Position numbers and translations under genes: made by a program. Shown here piece after piece: positions 1 to 9,201 of a DNA stretch of 64,000 bases. The stretch is from Clostridium hydrogenum (lineage in GTDB: Bacteria > Bacillota > Clostridia > Clostridiales > Clostridiaceae). The stretch lies in NCBI RefSeq assembly GCF_021432385.1, contig NZ_JAEACT010000003.1, forward strand, positions 744,001-808,000. Direction: 5' to 3'. Below the pieces are notes generated by a model, which worked only from the letters and a program-made list of their open reading frames with translations, had not been told where the DNA came from and made no database searches. Within the stretch, counting starts at the first letter, position 1, and every line of letters starts with the position of its first letter.

Positions 1-820
1 TTAAAACTACAATTGTTAAAACATATGGTAACATTGCAAGAATTTCTGAAGGAACAGCAAAGTGTCCTCCACCTAAAACAACAGTTAAAGCTTGTGAGAA
101 TCCGAACAATAAACAAGCTCCATATGCTCCATGAGGCTTCCATTTTCCAAATATAACTGCTGCCAAAGCTATAAATCCTTGACCACTAATAGCTGTTTGT
201 GTAAATTGATTAATGATAGCTAATGTCATTGCTGCACCGCCAAAACCCGATAAAACACCAGATATTATTACACAAGTGTATCTAACTCTAGTTACGTTAA
301 TCCCCATAGTATCTGCAGCTGCTGGATTTTCTCCAACGGCACGAATATGTAGTCCCCATTTTGTTTTGTATAGAACGAACCACAAAATTATTGTTAAAAT
401 CAAAGCTAAAGCAACTGTGCTATCCAACCCATCAAATATTTTAGGTAATTTGTTTGGAACTGGAGGTGTCATAGCTGCGCCTTGAAAAAATAATCTACAA
501 AAAAACACCGCAAAACCTGGTCCTATCAAATTTATAGCAATACCCGAAATTGTTTGATCTGCCTTAAAAGTAACAGATGCCACTGCATGCAATAAGGCAA
601 TTACTCCTCCAGCAACACCTGCCATAAGGAAACCAAACCATGGATTTTTTGAATAATATCCAACTGCTGCCCCTGTAAAAGCACCTATTACCATCATACC
701 TTCAATACCAATATTTACAACTCCAGCACGTTCTGAAATTACTCCGCCTAATGCACCAAAAACTAAAGGTGCTGAATACATTAATGTAATTCCTACTAAT
801 AATAAAATGCTATTTAGCAT
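1..820 (-). CDS. nupQ: Nucleoside ABC transporter permease, NupQ-like (partial)
   Basis: Second membrane permease of a BmpA-type nucleoside importer. The protein starts at 820 and runs off the left edge after about 273 residues, so the C-terminus is missing. It is very hydrophobic, with a GVVNIGIEGMM motif near residue 35 and an AVGENPAAADTMGI stretch typical of the BPD_transp_2 permeases that accompany BmpA proteins. The start ATG is preceded by GAGGTGA, and the gene overlaps the end of the upstream permease by 11 bases, indicating translational coupling. Last visible gene of the nucleoside operon. Substrate assignment rests on neighbours (uridine phosphorylase, cytidine deaminase) and family. 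Confidence 0.88.
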   Translation of the reverse strand, partial: MLNSILLLVGITLMYSAPLVFGALGGVISERAGVVNIGIEGMMVIGAFTGAAVGYYSKNPWFGFLMAGVAGGVIALLHAVASVTFKADQTISGIAINLIGPGFAVFFCRLFFQGAAMTPPVPNKLPKIFDGLDSTVALALILTIILWFVLYKTKWGLHIRAVGENPAAADTMGINVTRVRYTCVIISGVLSGFGGAAMTLAIINQFTQTAISGQGFIALAAVIFGKWKPHGAYGACLLFGFSQALTVVLGGGHFAVPSEILAMLPYVLTIVVL

Positions 821-1937
821 TGATTTCACCTCTTTTTAAAAGTTTATCTGCTAAAACAGGTACAATTTTTGTTAATGCTACGAAGAATACTATAGTACCT
901 ATCATAATATCGATAATTTCTGATGGAGCTCCTATAGTAGATTGTATAGCTCCCCCTCCATAAAGTAATCCACCAAAAAGCAATCCTGCAAAAATACATC
1001 CAATAGGTGAGCTGCCTGCAATTAGTGCAACTGACAAACCATTAAATCCACTATTTTCGAAAGCTGCCAAAGTTGATATACAATGAGGTTCAATACCTGT
1101 AATAATTAATGCTCCTGCAAGCCCTGACAATGCTCCTGATATTACCATTGATTGAATGATATTCTTATTAACATTTATACCTGCAAATTCTGCAGCATCT
1201 TTATTTAATCCAACTGCACGAAGTTCATAACCCTTAGCTGATTTGTACAATAAAACCCATACTGCCACAGCCATTATAATTGCTACTACAATACCAATAT
1301 TCACATCTGTTTTTAACATAACATCAGAAAGCCATTTATTCTTTGATAATGCTGCTATTCCAGCATCTGAACTTTTCCAGCTTGATAATATTGTTGTAAA
1401 ACCAGATTTATTTATTGGATAAGTGCTAGTTGAACTAGGTTGATGAAAACCATTTAACTGAACTACAAAATTACATAAATAAAGTGCAATCCAATTTAGC
1501 ATTATACTTGTAATAACTTCATGTATTCCAAACTTGGCCTTTAAAAATCCTACAATTCCTCCCCATACTGCTCCTGCAATTACACCTGCAATAATTACAG
1601 TTGGGATTTCTAAAACTGCTGGCAAATTTAATTTTATACCAACCACTGTTGCTGCAATTGTTCCTACAATATATTGCCCTTCAGCTCCTATATTGAATAA
1701 TCCTGTTTTGAAGGCGAAGGCTACACTTAATCCAGTTAATATTATTGGTGTAGATTTTATAATTGTATTTGATATATATTTAGGTTTTGAAAAAACACCT
1801 TGAAAAAGTGCAGCAAATGCATCAGCTGGATTGTATTTTGCAATACTAAGTATTATGGATGCAACAACGAATCCAAAGAATATCGCAATTAAAGTTGACG
1901 TAAGTGGTTTTTTAAGTATTTTGACTACTGTTTTCAT
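810..1937 (-). CDS. nupP: Nucleoside ABC transporter permease, NupP-like
   Basis: First permease (375 aa) of the nucleoside importer, an integral membrane protein with about eight to ten hydrophobic segments. It contains the family signatures NIGAEGQYIVGT (about residue 93) and LRAVGLNKDAAEFAGIN (about 236). The start at 1937 has a GGGAGGT ribosome site and overlaps the ATPase gene by 26 bases; the end overlaps the next permease by 11. This tight packing shows one polycistronic unit. It resembles B. subtilis YufP/NupP. The substrate is inferred from context to be nucleosides. Confidence 0.9.
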   Translation of the reverse strand: MKTVVKILKKPLTSTLIAIFFGFVVASIILSIAKYNPADAFAALFQGVFSKPKYISNTIIKSTPIILTGLSVAFAFKTGLFNIGAEGQYIVGTIAATVVGIKLNLPAVLEIPTVIIAGVIAGAVWGGIVGFLKAKFGIHEVITSIMLNWIALYLCNFVVQLNGFHQPSSTSTYPINKSGFTTILSSWKSSDAGIAALSKNKWLSDVMLKTDVNIGIVVAIIMAVAVWVLLYKSAKGYELRAVGLNKDAAEFAGINVNKNIIQSMVISGALSGLAGALIITGIEPHCISTLAAFENSGFNGLSVALIAGSSPIGCIFAGLLFGGLLYGGGAIQSTIGAPSEIIDIMIGTIVFFVALTKIVPVLADKLLKRGEINAK

Positions 1938-3462
1938 TATGTTTACCTCCCGCCATTAGTAAACCAATCGTATTTTCATCTACTTCTCCCTGCTTAAATG
2001 TTTCCACAATAGTTCCTGCATAAATTACAGCTATTGTATCTGAAACATGCATAACTTCATCAAGCTCTAATGAAATTAGAAGAACTGCCTTTCCTTTATC
2101 TCTTTCGTTAATTAATGCCTTATGTACATATTCAATTGCTCCTACGTCCATACCACGAGTTGGTTGCACAGCAACAAGCAAATCAGGATCATTAGCTACT
2201 TCCCTTGCTATTATAACTTTTTGCTGATTTCCTCCAGACAAACCTCTAACTTGTGATAATTCGCAATTATCTGGTCTAACATCGTATTCTTTTATAAGCT
2301 CTTTTGCATGCTCAACAATTTTACCTTTATCCAAAAATCCATTTTTACAATATGGCTTATTGTTATGTTTCTCAATAACCATATTTTCTGCAACAGTAAA
2401 ATCCAATACAAGTCCACGCTTTTGTCTATCCTCATGGATTGTTGAAATCTTATGCTTAATTATATTCTCTGGTGTTGTATTCTGTATTTCTTCTCCATTT
2501 ATTTTAATGGTACCATTTTCACATCTAGTGAGACCTGTTATGGCTTCGACTAATTCTTTCTGTCCATTGCCATCAATACCAGCAATACCAACGATTTCGC
2601 CTTTACGCACCTTAAGTGACAAGTTTTTAACTGCATCTAATTTTCTTTCATCTTTTACTACTAGATTATCAATTTCAAATATAACTTCTTTTGGATCTGC
2701 AACAGTTTTGTTAACTACTAAGCTAACTTTATGACCTACCATCATAGTTGCAAGATTTTCTTTACTAACTTCACTAACATTAACTGTGTCAACATACTCT
2801 CCTCTACGAATAATTGTACAAACATCCGAGGATTCCTTTATCTCTTTTAACTTATGTGTGATTATTATAATTGTCTTTCCATCTGCTATAAGGTTATGCA
2901 TAATTTTTATTAATTCTTGTATTTCCTGTGGTGTCAATACTGCTGTTGGCTCATCCAAAATTAATAAATCAGCTCCACGATATAATGCTTTTAATATCTC
3001 AACACGCTGCTGCATACCAACAGAAATATCTTCAATCTTTGCATCTGGATCTACTTCAAGTCCATATTGCTTAACAATATTAAGTATTTCCTGACGTGCC
3101 CTTTTCATATCAATTACACCAAATTTATTAGTGATTTCACTACCTAAAACAATATTTTCTGTTACTGTAAAATTATCAACTAACATAAAATGTTGATGAA
3201 CCATTCCAATACCATTTTCAATTGCTACACCAGGATTTTTTATATTTACCTTTTTTCCGTTAACATAAACTTCACCATTATCAGCTTTATATAATCCATA
3301 AAGTACATTCATAAGTGTACTTTTACCTGCTCCATTTTCCCCTAGCAATGCATGAATTGTCCCCTTTTTAACATCAAGATTGATATTATCTAAAGCACAA
3401 AACGTTCCAAACATTTTCGTAATTCCACGCATTTGAACTGCATATTGATCACTGATTTGCAT
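1912..3462 (-). CDS. nupO: Nucleoside ABC transporter ATP-binding protein, NupO-like
   Basis: Duplicated ABC ATPase (516 aa) energising nucleoside import at the inner face of the membrane. The first half has Walker A GENGAGKST (41-49), signature ISVGMQQR and Walker B LLILDEPTAV. The second half has a degenerate P-loop (GIAGIDGNGQKEL, about 294) and signature LSGGNQQKV. Two domains in one chain, one with a degenerate P-loop, is usual for this carbohydrate/nucleoside subfamily. The start ATG at 3462 follows AAAGGAGG. A strong stem-loop separates it from the lipoprotein gene upstream, and it overlaps the permease gene downstream. Confidence 0.93.
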   Translation of the reverse strand: MQISDQYAVQMRGITKMFGTFCALDNINLDVKKGTIHALLGENGAGKSTLMNVLYGLYKADNGEVYVNGKKVNIKNPGVAIENGIGMVHQHFMLVDNFTVTENIVLGSEITNKFGVIDMKRARQEILNIVKQYGLEVDPDAKIEDISVGMQQRVEILKALYRGADLLILDEPTAVLTPQEIQELIKIMHNLIADGKTIIIITHKLKEIKESSDVCTIIRRGEYVDTVNVSEVSKENLATMMVGHKVSLVVNKTVADPKEVIFEIDNLVVKDERKLDAVKNLSLKVRKGEIVGIAGIDGNGQKELVEAITGLTRCENGTIKINGEEIQNTTPENIIKHKISTIHEDRQKRGLVLDFTVAENMVIEKHNNKPYCKNGFLDKGKIVEHAKELIKEYDVRPDNCELSQVRGLSGGNQQKVIIAREVANDPDLLVAVQPTRGMDVGAIEYVHKALINERDKGKAVLLISLELDEVMHVSDTIAVIYAGTIVETFKQGEVDENTIGLLMAGGKHNENSSQNT

Positions 3463-3524
3463 ATTAAGGCCTCCTTTATCATATTCTTTTAGGATATAGC
3501 ATTTTAACTGTATTACTATTATAT

Positions 3525-3599
3525 AGTAAATTAGCTAATTGTTACTCGTAAAGTCTACAAAAATATGGGGGTTTTACGAGAACAATTAGCAATTTACTG
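3525..3599 (-). terminator. Intercistronic stem-loop between nupN and nupO
   Basis: Imperfect inverted repeat of about 27 bases per arm (left arm 3525-3552, right arm 3573-3599, two single-base bulges) around a roughly 20-base loop. It lies just after the binding-protein gene and before the ATPase gene. No long U-tract follows, so a 3'-end stabiliser or partial attenuator that keeps lipoprotein transcripts in excess is more likely than full termination. This role is inferred from known binding-protein operons. Confidence 0.6.
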
Positions 3600-3616
3600 T
3601 TTAAAATCACATATTA

Positions 3617-4666
3617 TTATTTACTATATTTTGCATAAGTTGCTTTATCATATGGAACAACTATTGATCCATCTTTAATTTTATCTTCTAATTTCATAGC
3701 TGCATCATAAACTGCTGGGCTTAAATTTTTGTTTGTAGTAGGTATTCCTACAGCACCATCTTTTAAACCATAAGTATAAGTTTTTCCTCCGATTTTCTGA
3801 CCATTCATAGCATCTTCAGAAACTTTTTGAACAGCAACATTAACTAGCTTTAAAGCTGAAGTTAAAACGTTGTTAGGAGCTAAGTATGCCTGATCACGGT
3901 CAACACCGATTGCAAATTTATTTGCTTCTTTAGCAGCTTCAATTACTCCTACACCAGTACCACCAGCTGCGTGGAAAACAATGTCATCTCCTGAAGAGAA
4001 CATTTTTTGTGCAATTGCTTTTCCCTTTGAAGCATCTGAGAAGCTTTCAGCATATTGAACATCTACATTGATTGTTTTTCCTAATTCTTTTGCAGCATAA
4101 AGTACACCAGCTTCATATCCATATTGGAATTGATCAATTACTGGGCTTGTTATTCCACCAACAAATCCTACTTTATTTGTTTTTGTTGTTTTTCCTGCTA
4201 TATATCCAACTATAAATGATGATTCTTGTGCTTTAAAAGTAACTCCTGTTACATTACTTGGTGTTTTATCTCCATAAGAGTTATCTATTATAGCATAATT
4301 AACATCCTTATTTTCTTTTGCAGCGCTTAATACCGCATCTGCCATTGCAAATCCAACACCCCAAATTAACTTATTGTTACTATCAACAAGTTTATCTAAG
4401 TTAGTAGCATAATCTGATTCTTGTTTTGATTCTAGATAGCTAACTTTTGCACCTGTTTTCTTAGAGAACTGTTGCAATCCTTCCCATGATGATTGGTTGA
4501 AAGATTGGTCACTTACACCACCTGTATCTGTTACCATAGCAACATTATATTTTTTAGTTGTACTTTGTTTGTCACTACTACTTGTTTTGTTTGTAGTGCT
4601 TCCGCATCCTGCCAATGTGCCCATAATAAGAGCAGCTGACATAATTAATGCAATCCCTTTTTTCAT
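3617..4666 (-). CDS. nupN: BmpA-family nucleoside-binding lipoprotein
   Basis: Extracellular lipid-anchored solute-binding protein (349 aa) that captures nucleosides for the NupOPQ importer. The signal peptide ends in LAGC with the lipidated cysteine at residue 21, followed by a Ser/Thr/Lys-rich linker and a PBP1_BmpA fold (VAMVTDTGGVSDQSFNQS near residue 43, FHAAGGTGVGVIEAA near 231). Start at 4666 with a GAGGAGGAAG ribosome site. It has its own sigma-A-like promoter upstream, so it may be transcribed both with udp-cdd and alone. Nucleoside specificity is inferred from family and operon; BmpA proteins also include purine-specific receptors. Confidence 0.92.
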   Translation of the reverse strand: MKKGIALIMSAALIMGTLAGCGSTTNKTSSSDKQSTTKKYNVAMVTDTGGVSDQSFNQSSWEGLQQFSKKTGAKVSYLESKQESDYATNLDKLVDSNNKLIWGVGFAMADAVLSAAKENKDVNYAIIDNSYGDKTPSNVTGVTFKAQESSFIVGYIAGKTTKTNKVGFVGGITSPVIDQFQYGYEAGVLYAAKELGKTINVDVQYAESFSDASKGKAIAQKMFSSGDDIVFHAAGGTGVGVIEAAKEANKFAIGVDRDQAYLAPNNVLTSALKLVNVAVQKVSEDAMNGQKIGGKTYTYGLKDGAVGIPTTNKNLSPAVYDAAMKLEDKIKDGSIVVPYDKATYAKYSK

Positions 4667-4705
4667 ACTTCTTCCTCCTCAGGCAATTCTATTATATTCT
4701 TTTAT

Positions 4706-4734
4706 TTTATATCACAATTACTTATGCATTTCAA
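4706..4734 (-). promoter_or_regulatory. Sigma-A-type promoter for nupN
   Basis: On the minus strand, -35 TTGAAA (4729-4734) and -10 TATAAA (4706-4711) are separated by 17 bases, 40-50 bases before the nupN start. Spacing and sequences match the housekeeping consensus well. No mapping data; prediction from sequence only. Confidence 0.6.
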
Positions 4735-4801
4735 GTATAATTTCGTTTGTAAATATATACTCTAGAAACATAAATAAAATGATAGTAAAAAACTACAATT
4801 A

Positions 4802-5209
4802 TTATAAATCTGCTTCAGTAAAAGACATTGGTAATAGTTCTTCAATATTAGTAATTTTCTCTTCCTTGTGATTAGATAATACTATTGGCGTATTTTTTTC
4901 TAATAGCTCCACTAGCACCTGACGACAGGCTCCACAAGGAGTTGCTAAAGTTTTACCTTTGCTTACTATAGCTATTGCTTCTATATCTCCCTTACGATAT
5001 CCATTTGAATAAGCTTGAAAAATCGCATTTCTTTCAGCACAATTTGTCAATCCATAAGATGCATTTTCAACATTAGCACCTATAAAATGTTTGCTATCCT
5101 TAGTTAAAACGCAAGCTCCAACTTGATAATTTGAATAAGGCGCATATGCATTTTCACACGCTTTAAAAGCTATATCTATAATAGCTCTGTATTTTTCTAT
5201 ATTTTCCAT
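4802..5209 (-). CDS. cdd: Cytidine deaminase
   Basis: Converts cytidine and deoxycytidine to uridine and deoxyuridine in pyrimidine salvage. The 135-residue length is that of the tetrameric Bacillus-type enzyme. Zinc ligands and the catalytic acid are visible: C57 and E59 in NCAERNAI, and C92 and C95 in PCGACRQV. It lies 22 bases after the uridine phosphorylase gene and before the nucleoside-binding lipoprotein gene, so its product uridine is the substrate of its neighbour. Cytoplasmic. Confidence 0.96.
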   Translation of the reverse strand: MENIEKYRAIIDIAFKACENAYAPYSNYQVGACVLTKDSKHFIGANVENASYGLTNCAERNAIFQAYSNGYRKGDIEAIAIVSKGKTLATPCGACRQVLVELLEKNTPIVLSNHKEEKITNIEELLPMSFTEADL

Positions 5210-5231
5210 ATGTAATTAACCTCTTTATATT

Positions 5232-6017
5232 TTATTTACTTATTTTTTCTTTATCAGCTTTAATTAAATTTCTAAGTCCCTGAATTGCAACCTCTATTGC
5301 TGTTTCTGTATCATGAACCTGTATATTTTCTAATCCTGCTTTTTGACGTTCTTGGTTAGCAATTACTAAAAATACTGATCCTACTCTTACTTTTAGATAG
5401 CTTCCTACAACAAACAATGCAGCGGATTCCATTTCAGATGCAAGAGTTCCACATCTTAACCAAGCATCCCATTTATTAACTAGTTCATAACCAACAGGTT
5501 TAGTTTCTGGTGAATGTTGACCATAGAAAGAATCTTTACATTGAACAACTCCAACATGGTACTGTTTATTTAACTCCCTGCAGCTTGCTACTAATGCGTT
5601 TGCAACTTCAAAATCTGCTACAGCTGGAAATTCAATTGGAGCGTATTCTTTACTTGTACCTTCTGCTCTGATAGCTCCTGTAGCTACAACTACATCTCCA
5701 CCTTTAACATTTATATCCATTCCACCACATGTGCCTACTCTAACAAAAGTATCAGCTCCACACTTTACCAATTCTTCTAAAGCTATAGCAGCAGATGGAC
5801 CACCTATTCCTGTTGAAGTAACACTTACTTTAACACCATCTAAGTAGCCAGTATATGTAACATATTCTCTATTATCTGCTACAAACTCAGGATTTTCAAA
5901 GTGCTCAGCTATCTTTGCACACCTCTTTGGATCTCCTGGCAGTATAACATACCTTCCTACTTCTCCTTTTCCAACATTAATATGATATTCTTTTCCAGAA
6001 CCTTCCGAGTAAATCAT
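5232..6017 (-). CDS. udp: Uridine phosphorylase
   Basis: Phosphorolysis of uridine to uracil and ribose-1-phosphate. The 261-residue protein belongs to the NP-I (PNP/UDP) family. Visible motifs are [15 protein letters not shown] (phosphate-binding GDP, about 27), [15 protein letters not shown] (about 67) and [11 protein letters not shown] (about 192, ribose-binding EMES). These match Udp more closely than DeoD. Start at 6017 with a GGAGGTAAC ribosome site. First gene of the salvage/uptake operon. Repeat elements occupy its upstream region, so the promoter probably lies within or beyond them. A broader nucleoside phosphorylase specificity is possible. Confidence 0.9.
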   Translation of the reverse strand: MIYSEGSGKEYHINVGKGEVGRYVILPGDPKRCAKIAEHFENPEFVADNREYVTYTGYLDGVKVSVTSTGIGGPSAAIALEELVKCGADTFVRVGTCGGMDINVKGGDVVVATGAIRAEGTSKEYAPIEFPAVADFEVANALVASCRELNKQYHVGVVQCKDSFYGQHSPETKPVGYELVNKWDAWLRCGTLASEMESAALFVVGSYLKVRVGSVFLVIANQERQKAGLENIQVHDTETAIEVAIQGLRNLIKADKEKISK

Positions 6018-6048
6018 ATTGTTACCTCCAATTATCTCTCATATATAT

Positions 6049-6246
6049 AGTGAAACTAGCTCAACTATAAACTATATATGAACCATAATCCCTTGAAGAT
6101 TGGTATTTTGGAACATAAATAGTTTGCGTTTCGCAGTAGTTTCACTTTAGATATACCGGCTCAACTGCCAAAATCAATTTGCATCATAATGCCCAAAAGA
6201 CGGCATTTTGATACAAATTAATTTTGAAGTTTCGCATGGTATATCT
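6049..6246. repeat. R2 double palindrome (copy 1)
   Basis: Two adjoining palindromes. The first (6049-6146) has ends AGTGAAACT/AGTTTCACT; the second (6149-6246) has ends AGATATACC/GGTATATCT. The first carries an asymmetric core around 6078-6110 that recurs in opposite orientation at 28633-28665; the whole palindrome is roughly 90% identical to 28602-28699 by eye. The second resembles the palindrome at 39713-39783. It fills the gap between udp and an R1 element. Confidence 0.8.
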
Positions 6247-6507
6247 TTAATACATTCTTTACCGACTATAATCACATTATAAAAAACAAGCATATTTTTT
6301 TGCTTGTTTTTCACTTGTGTTAACACCTAAATATTAGTTTAACATTTCTGCACTCCTTCATCAAGTTTTTTTGTATTTATTTCTATATTTTTTTCTATAT
6401 TTTTTGTATTTATTTTATCCATTTTAGTATTTTTAATTCTTCTATATGGTGAAACTACTTCCAAACTAAAAATTGCAAATGCAAAGTTTATCCTGCTAGC
6501 ATTACTA

Positions 6508-6660
6508 AAATTCACAATTCACGATGCACAATTCACAATGAAGGATGATTTTCTGCTGAAACAGAAAATCTTAAAAATAATAAGTTTTAAGATTTTTCTA
6601 CGCTCGCGTAGAAAAATCATCCTTCATTGTACTCTGTACTCTGTACTCCGTACTCTGTGT
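6508..6660. repeat. R1 element (copy 1, minimal, mixed ends)
   Basis: About 153 bp. The inner stem (GAAGGATGATTT with its complement) encloses two hairpins (arms near 6549-6570 and 6593-6618). The left end consists of ATTCACAAT-type units and the right end of GTACTCTG-type units, unlike most copies, where both ends match. The right edge is 7 bases from the stop of the downstream-reading nucleotidase gene. Internal hairpins present in longer copies are missing. Confidence 0.85.
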
Positions 6661-6666
6661 TATTTT

Positions 6667-8946
6667 CTAAGCTGCTTTTTCTTCCTTCTTCTTTTTAGCA
6701 GCAATAAACATTATAACTCCTAACATAGCTATAACTGCTCCAAGCTCAACAAGTAAATTTGTATCAACAGCTGAACCCGTCTTTGGAAGTTTTTGCAAAG
6801 TTGTTGAAGCTGATTTTGTTACAGCTTTACCATTTGTACTAGTACCATTGCTAGAAGTATTTCCTGTGCCGCTGCCAGTAGCATTTCCAGATGAATTTCC
6901 TGTTTGAGTTCCACCACTATTAGCTCCACTAGCACTCATTGCCTTTTGTAGATCATTCCAAGTAATAGCCTTTGAGTTATATTGTGCAAGTGGAATGCTT
7001 CCATTATTTATATACTTAACTGCCAATTCTCTTTGGCTAGCATCCCAATTGTTTCCTATTATGCTCCAATTATTGTCGCACTCTGGTGTTATAGTTCCGC
7101 CCTTAACATTTTGAATATAGCTTCCTATTAAGTCTCTTATTCTTCCATCACCTAAACCGTCAGTTTTATCTGATTCACCAACTAAAGTTGGAAGGCTGTC
7201 ATTGGCTCCATATACAGGTCCTGCCTTTAGAAGCTGTGTTCCTGCTCTATAGTTGTTAACTGTCATATATAAAACATCAGAATCATTTATTGGAGTTCCA
7301 TCCATTTTAGTTAAATTTACAATTCTATGTCCTGGATTTTTTGATATATCTACATTATATTTTACTCCAGAAAACATATCATAATTGTATCCAGGTATTG
7401 ATGGATTAAATGAAACAGTTAAATCTCCCGGCTTAAAGGTATTATAATATGATGCTGACCATTCCATATATTTTTTTAATTGTGCTCCAGTTATTTTTAG
7501 CACATATAAAGTATTATCAAATTCATATATATTGGCAGTATCACACTTCTTAATTGGTCCTTCCGCTACATTTTGACTATCTTTAAACATTGCCGCCGCT
7601 GAAACATCTATTTTATGTCCTGCAATTTCTTCACCATAATACATTTGAACCTTGTTTATTAAATCAATCATTGCTGTTGGCTGAAGCTTTGCTTGTCCTA
7701 TTCCGTTTATTTCATTTTTAGGTGATAAGTCTCCACCCTTCAAAGTTCCTATTGGCGTATTTGCATCATCAATAGCAATTTTATTATAGCCTTGAAGTTC
7801 TGCTGTTAAATCTGGATCTGCTCCATAAATAACTCCAGCTTTTGAAGACATATCATATGCAGCTGTAGTGATATTTCCTTTATTTTCGATCACATATTTA
7901 CCTGTTGAATCTTTTGTAAAGTTTATGTTGATTTGAGAAAGTGTTTTTCCCCACTTATTTGGTTCTACAATTACAGTTCCATTTGCCTTAGCTTTATTAT
8001 AATCATCCATAGTTGCAGTTTTAGTACTTCCATCCATAGCAGTTGCTGTAACTGTTCCATTACTTAAAGTATATACAGTTTTGTTATAAAAATAATCCCC
8101 AACTATTCTTTCATGAAAATGTCCTGCTACAAATGCATCTATTTCTGGACACTCAGAAAGAACATCCATTACACTTGAACCAGGTTCATTATACTCTTCT
8201 GTTTCTCCCATATGCTCTACTGCAATTATTGCATTTACATTTTGCTTTTTTAATTCAGCTATAGCATTTTTTGTTTCATCAACTGGATTTGTTACTTTAT
8301 ATCCAGAAAGATTTACTGAATCCCATCTTGTTATATTTGGAGTTACCATTCCTATTATTCCAACCTTAACTCCACTTCTTTCAACAATTGCATATGGTGC
8401 TGCAAGTCTTGAACCATCTTTATTATATACATTTCCACAAAGTGTTTTCCCTTTAAATTGTTTCATAACATTTTGAAGTGTTGGTACACCATAATTAAAT
8501 TCGTGATTACCATAAGTTAAAGTGTCATATCCAATTTTATTCATAGCATCTATCATAGGATTTCCCTTACCATTTAAAAATAGACTCTCTGAATTATCTT
8601 GAATTATATCCCCATCATCTACAACAATTGTATTATCTGGATTTTCACTTCTAAATTTTTTTACTGCTGTATATATTTGAGCAAGACTTCCAGAGGTATC
8701 TGGTGCATTTATGGCATAATCATATGGCAAAAATCTGCCGTGACTATCCGATGTTGCAAGTATCTGAAGCGATAGTTTGTCATTACTTGCTTTTACCTTT
8801 TTAGTATTTTGATTTGAATTAATAGTTTGTACACTTTTGATACTAGTCTCTGCCTTAATATTTACTGGCCCAATTAAAGTAAATGTCATCACTGATGCCA
8901 AGGTTAATGTTATGAGTTGCTTAATTTTCTTTACAGAGTTTAACAT
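6667..8946 (-). CDS. LPXTG-anchored 5'-nucleotidase / 2',3'-cyclic nucleotide phosphodiesterase
   Basis: Cell-wall-anchored metallophosphoesterase (759 aa) expected to strip phosphate from extracellular nucleotides. Order: signal peptide (1 to about 32); calcineurin-like domain with ATSDSHGRFLP, VDDGDIIQDN, YGNHEFNYG and VAGHFHERI metal-binding motifs; C-terminal 5'-nucleotidase domain (from about 390; FSGVKYNVDISK resembles CpdB); Gly/Ser/Thr-rich linker; sortase signal LPKTG (720-724), a hydrophobic stretch and a lysine-rich tail. Start at 8946 with GGGGGAAAA upstream. Neighbour of the nucleoside importer, consistent with extracellular nucleotide scavenging. The split between 5'-nucleotidase and cyclic phosphodiesterase activity cannot be decided from sequence. 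Confidence 0.92.
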   Translation of the reverse strand: MLNSVKKIKQLITLTLASVMTFTLIGPVNIKAETSIKSVQTINSNQNTKKVKASNDKLSLQILATSDSHGRFLPYDYAINAPDTSGSLAQIYTAVKKFRSENPDNTIVVDDGDIIQDNSESLFLNGKGNPMIDAMNKIGYDTLTYGNHEFNYGVPTLQNVMKQFKGKTLCGNVYNKDGSRLAAPYAIVERSGVKVGIIGMVTPNITRWDSVNLSGYKVTNPVDETKNAIAELKKQNVNAIIAVEHMGETEEYNEPGSSVMDVLSECPEIDAFVAGHFHERIVGDYFYNKTVYTLSNGTVTATAMDGSTKTATMDDYNKAKANGTVIVEPNKWGKTLSQININFTKDSTGKYVIENKGNITTAAYDMSSKAGVIYGADPDLTAELQGYNKIAIDDANTPIGTLKGGDLSPKNEINGIGQAKLQPTAMIDLINKVQMYYGEEIAGHKIDVSAAAMFKDSQNVAEGPIKKCDTANIYEFDNTLYVLKITGAQLKKYMEWSASYYNTFKPGDLTVSFNPSIPGYNYDMFSGVKYNVDISKNPGHRIVNLTKMDGTPINDSDVLYMTVNNYRAGTQLLKAGPVYGANDSLPTLVGESDKTDGLGDGRIRDLIGSYIQNVKGGTITPECDNNWSIIGNNWDASQRELAVKYINNGSIPLAQYNSKAITWNDLQKAMSASGANSGGTQTGNSSGNATGSGTGNTSSNGTSTNGKAVTKSASTTLQKLPKTGSAVDTNLLVELGAVIAMLGVIMFIAAKKKKEEKAA

Positions 8947-9201
8947 GTTTTTCCCCCTTAAATTTCAAATAACAAAATATTCAATACATTTTTTTATATT
9001 ACTTTAAAGTAATAATTTGTTAAGTAATTATTAATTTATTTTTAACATATTTTTATTATTTTGTCAAAATATTTTTAATTTCAAAAATTAAAGGCCATAT
9101 TTTTATAAGTGTAAAAATTTTAACGTGCAAGACATTGTCAAAAACTTTCACTTGAGTTGCTTAGCAATATTTAAGATTTGCATATAAAATAACTTTTATT
9201 G

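Noticed and set aside
3463..3616. Purine riboswitch in the nupN-nupO gap
   Set aside because: The conserved purine-riboswitch core is absent; only a simple long hairpin is visible.
6538..6723. Plus-strand frame across R1 copy 1 and the nucleotidase end
   Set aside because: Repeat sequence plus antisense of the LPXTG tail.
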